This document shows positions 60,910 through 64,000 of a DNA stretch of 64,000 nt, piece by piece (positions within the stretch are counted from its first letter, which is position 1; each line of letters begins with the position of its first letter). The stretch comes from Sandaracinus amylolyticus (lineage in GTDB: Bacteria; Myxococcota_A; Polyangia; Polyangiales; Sandaracinaceae): the NCBI RefSeq assembly GCF_021631985.1, contig NZ_CP070225.1, forward strand, positions 5,580,001 to 5,644,000, given 5' to 3'. A program made the translations under genes and the position numbers. The notes below the pieces were generated by a model that made no database searches, was not told the origin of the DNA, and saw only the letters and a list, made by a program, of their open reading frames with translations.

Positions 60910-61005
60910 TCGGGCGCACCTGCACGCACCTGCGTGACGTGGCGACGTGCCGCACGTGCGACACGGATTCGCAACCGAGCGTGCGCGCGACTAGGATGCG
61001 GCGTC

Positions 61006-61353
61006 ATGGAACGGGACATCGAAACGCTCATCCGCAGCTTCACGCTCGATCTCCAGCGCCTCACCCGCTCAGCCGTGGTCGAGAGCGTCGCGAGCGCGCT
61101 CGGATCCAATGGCGCGCCGGCGCGTCGCGCGGCCGCACCGGCGCTCGGAGCGCCGAGGGCCTCCGCGAAGGGCGATCACACGGTGCGGGTCCTCGAGCAG
61201 GTCCGCGCGACGCCGGGGATCCGCGTCGAGCAGCTCGCGGAGAAGCTGGCGCGGCCGAGCGCCGAGCTGAAGCCCGTCGTGGCGAAGCTCGTGGCGTCGG
61301 GTGATCTGCGCAAGCAGGGCCAGCGTCGCGGCACGCGCTACTACGCGCGCTGA
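61006..61353 (+). CDS. Small winged-helix protein
   Basis: A 115-residue protein with a helical N-terminus (IETLIRSFTLDLQRLTRSAV), an Ala/Pro-rich linker and a C-terminal winged helix (ATPGIRVEQLAEKLARPSAE, then LVASGDLRKQGQRRGTRYYA), probably DNA-binding. A TAGGAT element lies 9 bases before the ATG, so the mRNA may be leaderless. The layout matches small HTH proteins common in myxobacteria. Confidence 0.65.
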   Translation: MERDIETLIRSFTLDLQRLTRSAVVESVASALGSNGAPARRAAAPALGAPRASAKGDHTVRVLEQVRATPGIRVEQLAEKLARPSAELKPVVAKLVASGDLRKQGQRRGTRYYAR

Positions 61354-61366
61354 GGATCGACGCGTC

Positions 61367-61816
61367 TCACGCCTTCGGTCGCGGCCGGACGATCGCCTCG
61401 CCGGAGGTCGTCACCGCGCTGCGTCGCGCGCGCTCCTGCGCGTACATCGCCGCGTCGGCCTCCTGCACGACCGCTTCGAGATCCTTGCCGTCCTGCGCGC
61501 GCCAGAGCGCCGAGCCGACGCTCAGCGACACGCGGAAAGGACGCGCTCCGCGCGCGTTGTGGGCGCGCACGAGCTCGCGCAGCCGGCCGTCGAACGCGCC
61601 GGCCGCGTCCTCGTCGCGCACCATCGCCGCGACGACGAGCTCGTCGCCGCCGAGCCGCGCGACCACGTCACTCTCTCGCGTGCACACGTACGAGAGCGCT
61701 GCGAGCGCGAGCAACGAGCCGATGCTGGTGAAGGCGACGACGAGCGCCTGGCGGATCAATCGGGCGCGCGCACCGCGCGGATGCGTGTCGGTCCAGTCGT
61801 GAGTACCGCCGCTCAC
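61367..61816 (-). CDS. Truncated GGDEF-domain membrane protein
   Basis: A 149-residue protein: one membrane segment (about 20-44) runs straight into the second half of a diguanylate cyclase domain, starting at VVARLGGDELVVAAMV and continuing through FRVSLSVGSALWR and ADAAMYAQERARR. The first half of the domain, with the first metal-binding aspartate and the nucleotide-binding FKxxND loop, is missing. The active-site loop reads GGDEL rather than GGDEF. It should not make c-di-GMP; it may be an internal-deletion relic or a binding protein. Confidence 0.75.
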   Translation of the reverse strand: MSGGTHDWTDTHPRGARARLIRQALVVAFTSIGSLLALAALSYVCTRESDVVARLGGDELVVAAMVRDEDAAGAFDGRLRELVRAHNARGARPFRVSLSVGSALWRAQDGKDLEAVVQEADAAMYAQERARRSAVTTSGEAIVRPRPKA

Positions 61817-61849
61817 GCGGTCGATGGCATCGATCGCCCTCGGGCGACG

Positions 61850-63415
61850 TCACCAGGTGTCGACCACCCGGCGGCGCCCTTCGCGCGGCGGCGTCGGCAC
61901 GGATCGCAGGCCTCGCAGGATCCACGCGCGGGTGTCGGCCGGATCGATCACGGCGTCGAGCTCGAGCAGCGACGCCATGTTGATCGCGCTGCCGCGCCGC
62001 TGCGCCTCCGCGATCATCGCCTGCGCGGTCTGCTCGCGCGCCGCGGGATCCTCGATCGCCTCGAGCTGCTTGCGCATCCCGATGCGCACCGCGCCCTCGA
62101 GGTTCATCCCGCCGAATTCGCCAGTGGGCCACGACACCGTGAAGACCGATGCGTGGAAGTGCCCGCCGGCCATCGCCTGCGCGCCGAGCCCGTAGCCGCG
62201 CCGCAGCACGACCGTGAAGTACGGCACCGAGAGGCTCGCTGCCGCGACGAACATGCGCGAGACGTGACGCACCAGCGCGGTCTGCTCGGCCTGGGGGCCG
62301 ACCATGAACCCCGGCGTGTCGACGAGCGAGACGATCGGGAGCGAGAACGCGTCGCAGAGCTGGAAGAAGCGCGCGGCCTTGTCCGCCGCGTCGGCATCGA
62401 TCGCACCGCCGAGGTGCCCGGTGTCGCTCGCGACGATGCCGAGCGGAATGCCCTCGATGCGCACGAGCGCGGTGACCAGGCTTCGACCGAACTCGCGACG
62501 CAGCTCGAGCACCGATCCGGTGTCGGCGATCGTGTCGACGATCGGCCGCACCTTGTAGCCACGACGACGGCTCGCGGGCATCGCGTCGCGCAGCGTCTCC
62601 TGCGGCGCGCACGGCCCCGGCGCGATCGGGCCCTGGAAGTACGAGAGGTACTTCTTCGCGATCGCGACCGCCTCGGCCTCGTCGCGCACCCGCACGTCGA
62701 TCACGCCGTTCTTGGTCTGCACGTCGGCGGGGCCGATCTCCTCGGGCGCGAACTTCCCGAGGCCTCCCGCCTCGATCATCACCGGGCCGGCCATGCCGAC
62801 GTTGCTGTCGTCGGTCGCGACGATCACGTCGCAGCACCCGAGCAGCGCGGCGTTGCCCGCGTAGCAGCGACCCGAGACGATGCCGACGCGCGGCACGAGC
62901 CCCGAGAGCGCGGCGAACGCGTGGAAGCTCGTGGTGTCGAGCGCCGCGACGGTGTGCGTGTCGGTGTCGTTGGGGCGCCCGCCGCCGCCCTCGGCGAAGA
63001 GCACGATCGGCACGCGGTGCTGCGCGGCGAGCGCGAGCATGCGATCGAGCTTGCGGTGCGAGGCGAGGCCCTGGGTCCCCGCGAACACCGTGTAGTCGTA
63101 GGCGAGCACCATCGTGCGCGCGCGCTCTTCGCCGACCAGCGCGCGATTGATCGTGCCGATGCCGCAGACGATGCCGTCGGCGGGGCTCGCTCGCACGAGA
63201 TCGTCGACGGTCCGCGTCGATCGCTGCGCGGCGAGCGCGAGCGCCCCGTACTCGACGAAGCTCCCCTCGTCGACGAGGTCCGCGACGTTCTCGCGCGCGG
63301 TGCGCTGCCCGGTCTTGCGCCGCTTCGCGACCGCGTCGGGGCGCGCCTCGTCGGTCGTCGCGTGCAGCCGCGCGCGCAGCTCCGCGAGCTCCGGTCGTTC
63401 GTCGCGCTCGCTCAT
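61850..63415 (-). CDS. Acyl-CoA carboxylase carboxyltransferase subunit
   Basis: A 521-residue carboxyltransferase (methylmalonyl/propionyl/methylcrotonyl-CoA type) that moves CO2 from carboxybiotin to acyl-CoA. Both crotonase-like halves are present: N-terminal [20 protein letters not shown] and [15 protein letters not shown]-terminal [19 protein letters not shown] and [18 protein letters not shown]. The biotin carboxylase/carrier subunit is not in the window. The ATG at 63415 overlaps the stop of the acyl-CoA dehydrogenase gene (ATGA), suggesting branched-chain amino acid or fatty acid breakdown. Exact acyl group unknown. Confidence 0.88.
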   Translation of the reverse strand: MSERDERPELAELRARLHATTDEARPDAVAKRRKTGQRTARENVADLVDEGSFVEYGALALAAQRSTRTVDDLVRASPADGIVCGIGTINRALVGEERARTMVLAYDYTVFAGTQGLASHRKLDRMLALAAQHRVPIVLFAEGGGGRPNDTDTHTVAALDTTSFHAFAALSGLVPRVGIVSGRCYAGNAALLGCCDVIVATDDSNVGMAGPVMIEAGGLGKFAPEEIGPADVQTKNGVIDVRVRDEAEAVAIAKKYLSYFQGPIAPGPCAPQETLRDAMPASRRRGYKVRPIVDTIADTGSVLELRREFGRSLVTALVRIEGIPLGIVASDTGHLGGAIDADAADKAARFFQLCDAFSLPIVSLVDTPGFMVGPQAEQTALVRHVSRMFVAAASLSVPYFTVVLRRGYGLGAQAMAGGHFHASVFTVSWPTGEFGGMNLEGAVRIGMRKQLEAIEDPAAREQTAQAMIAEAQRRGSAINMASLLELDAVIDPADTRAWILRGLRSVPTPPREGRRRVVDTW

Positions 63416-64000
63416 CGGGAGACGCCGCGCTTCATGAGCTCGATGCGCGCGATCACGCCCTTGTGCACCTCGTCGGGCCCGTCGGCGAGACGCAGGCTGC
63501 GCGCCTGCGCGAAGAACCCGGTGAGCGGCGTGTCGTCGGACATGCCGGCGCCGCCGTGGATCTGGATCGCGTCGTCGACGACCTTCTGCAGCACGTTGGG
63601 CGCGACCACCTTGATCGCCGAGATCTCGGTCATCGCGCCGAGCGCGCCGACCTGATCGAGCTTCCACGCGGCGTAGAGCGTGAGCAGCCGCGCCTGATCG
63701 ATCGCGACGCGCGCGTCGGCGACGCGCTCGCGGTTGCCGCCCAGGTTGATGAGCGGCTTGCCGAACGCGGTGCGCGACGCGCCGCGCGTGATCATCAGCT
63801 CGAGCGCGCGCTCCGCCGCGCCGATGCAGCGCATGCAGTGGTGGATGCGCCCCGGGCCGAGCCTGCCCTGCGCGATCTCGAAGCCCATGCCGAGCCCCGC
63901 GATCACGTTCGAGCGCGGGACACGCACGTTCGTGAAGTGCACCTCTCCGTGCCCGTGCGGCGCGTCGTACGCGCCGTAGACCGGGAGCATTCGCTTCACC
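63412..64000 (-). CDS. Acyl-CoA dehydrogenase, C-terminal part (cut by window)
   Basis: Runs off the right edge; about 195 C-terminal residues are visible. Flavin-site and tail sequence [68 protein letters not shown] and [20 protein letters not shown] identify the family (FAD-dependent, the last strands of the CaiA/ACAD10-11-like branch). It oxidises an acyl-CoA to the enoyl-CoA. Coupled by ATGA overlap to the carboxyltransferase gene. Confidence 0.92.
   Translation of the reverse strand, partial: VKRMLPVYGAYDAPHGHGEVHFTNVRVPRSNVIAGLGMGFEIAQGRLGPGRIHHCMRCIGAAERALELMITRGASRTAFGKPLINLGGNRERVADARVAIDQARLLTLYAAWKLDQVGALGAMTEISAIKVVAPNVLQKVVDDAIQIHGGAGMSDDTPLTGFFAQARSLRLADGPDEVHKGVIARIELMKRGVSR

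Overview
The window is very GC-rich DNA (roughly 70 % G+C by eye) with dense genes on both strands, short intergenic gaps and many GTGA-type stop/start overlaps. The protein content points to Myxococcota, most likely the Polyangiales/Sandaracinus side. Signs are a TIGR02265-type protein, an MXAN_5187-type protein, MopE-like CNGIDDDCDG metal-binding motifs, many Cys-rich lipoproteins with D/G-rich linkers, and many stand-alone response regulators. This is an inference from family content; no rRNA marker is present. No tRNA, rRNA, IS element, prophage or CRISPR array was found.

Layout. 1-6,250: end of a flavin/NAD oxidoreductase with a DUF6510 gene, an isopropylmalate-dehydrogenase-type enzyme, a zinc-ribbon membrane protein, a PP2C phosphatase, a divergent LysR/aldo-keto reductase pair and two small genes. 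6,289-11,099: a serine-hydrolase/NamZ fusion for cell-wall sugars, and an SDR plus F420-reductase-like operon divergent from its LysR regulator across a perfect dyad. 11,089-17,917: TPR and Cys-rich membrane proteins, a CPA2 antiporter, a methyltransferase, DUF1993 and TIGR02265 proteins and a MopE-motif lipoprotein. 18,023-25,188: two large secreted Cys-rich repeat proteins (345-bp and 381-bp repeat units) flanking a TetR gene with repeats in its upstream region. 25,201-32,990: a coupled DUF1501/heme-motif/lipoprotein operon, a VVV/PP-repeat protein, a di-heme peroxidase with a HiPIP, and an ATPase-only Hsp70.

33,195-38,925: cystathionine beta-synthase; an aminotransferase-fold protein lacking its catalytic lysine; a lone FlhB/SctU homologue lacking NPTH, translationally coupled to priA. 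38,929-41,620: a coupled SDR-SDR-AraC operon. 41,692-42,750: a four-helix-bundle (S23/bAvd-type) gene between two inverted hexanucleotide satellites. 42,840-47,245: a coiled-coil-like protein, a 21-bp repeat block, an aldo-keto reductase/LysR pair and a second di-heme lipoprotein. 47,281-51,858: a receiver-like/J-like multidomain protein, then def-fmt-adenosyltransferase and a strong 6S RNA candidate. 52,030-64,000: an MXAN_5187-type sensor-like protein, small membrane proteins, three stand-alone response regulators, an MFS transporter, an exported pirin, an RbfA-like protein, a truncated GGDEF protein, and a carboxyltransferase/acyl-CoA dehydrogenase pair running off the window.

The most unusual items are the satellite-flanked four-helix gene, the paired loss of catalytic motifs in the neighbouring aminotransferase and FlhB homologues, the exact-period 381-bp repeat protein and the two-enzyme cell-wall fusion. 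I saw no complete new defence or mobile system.
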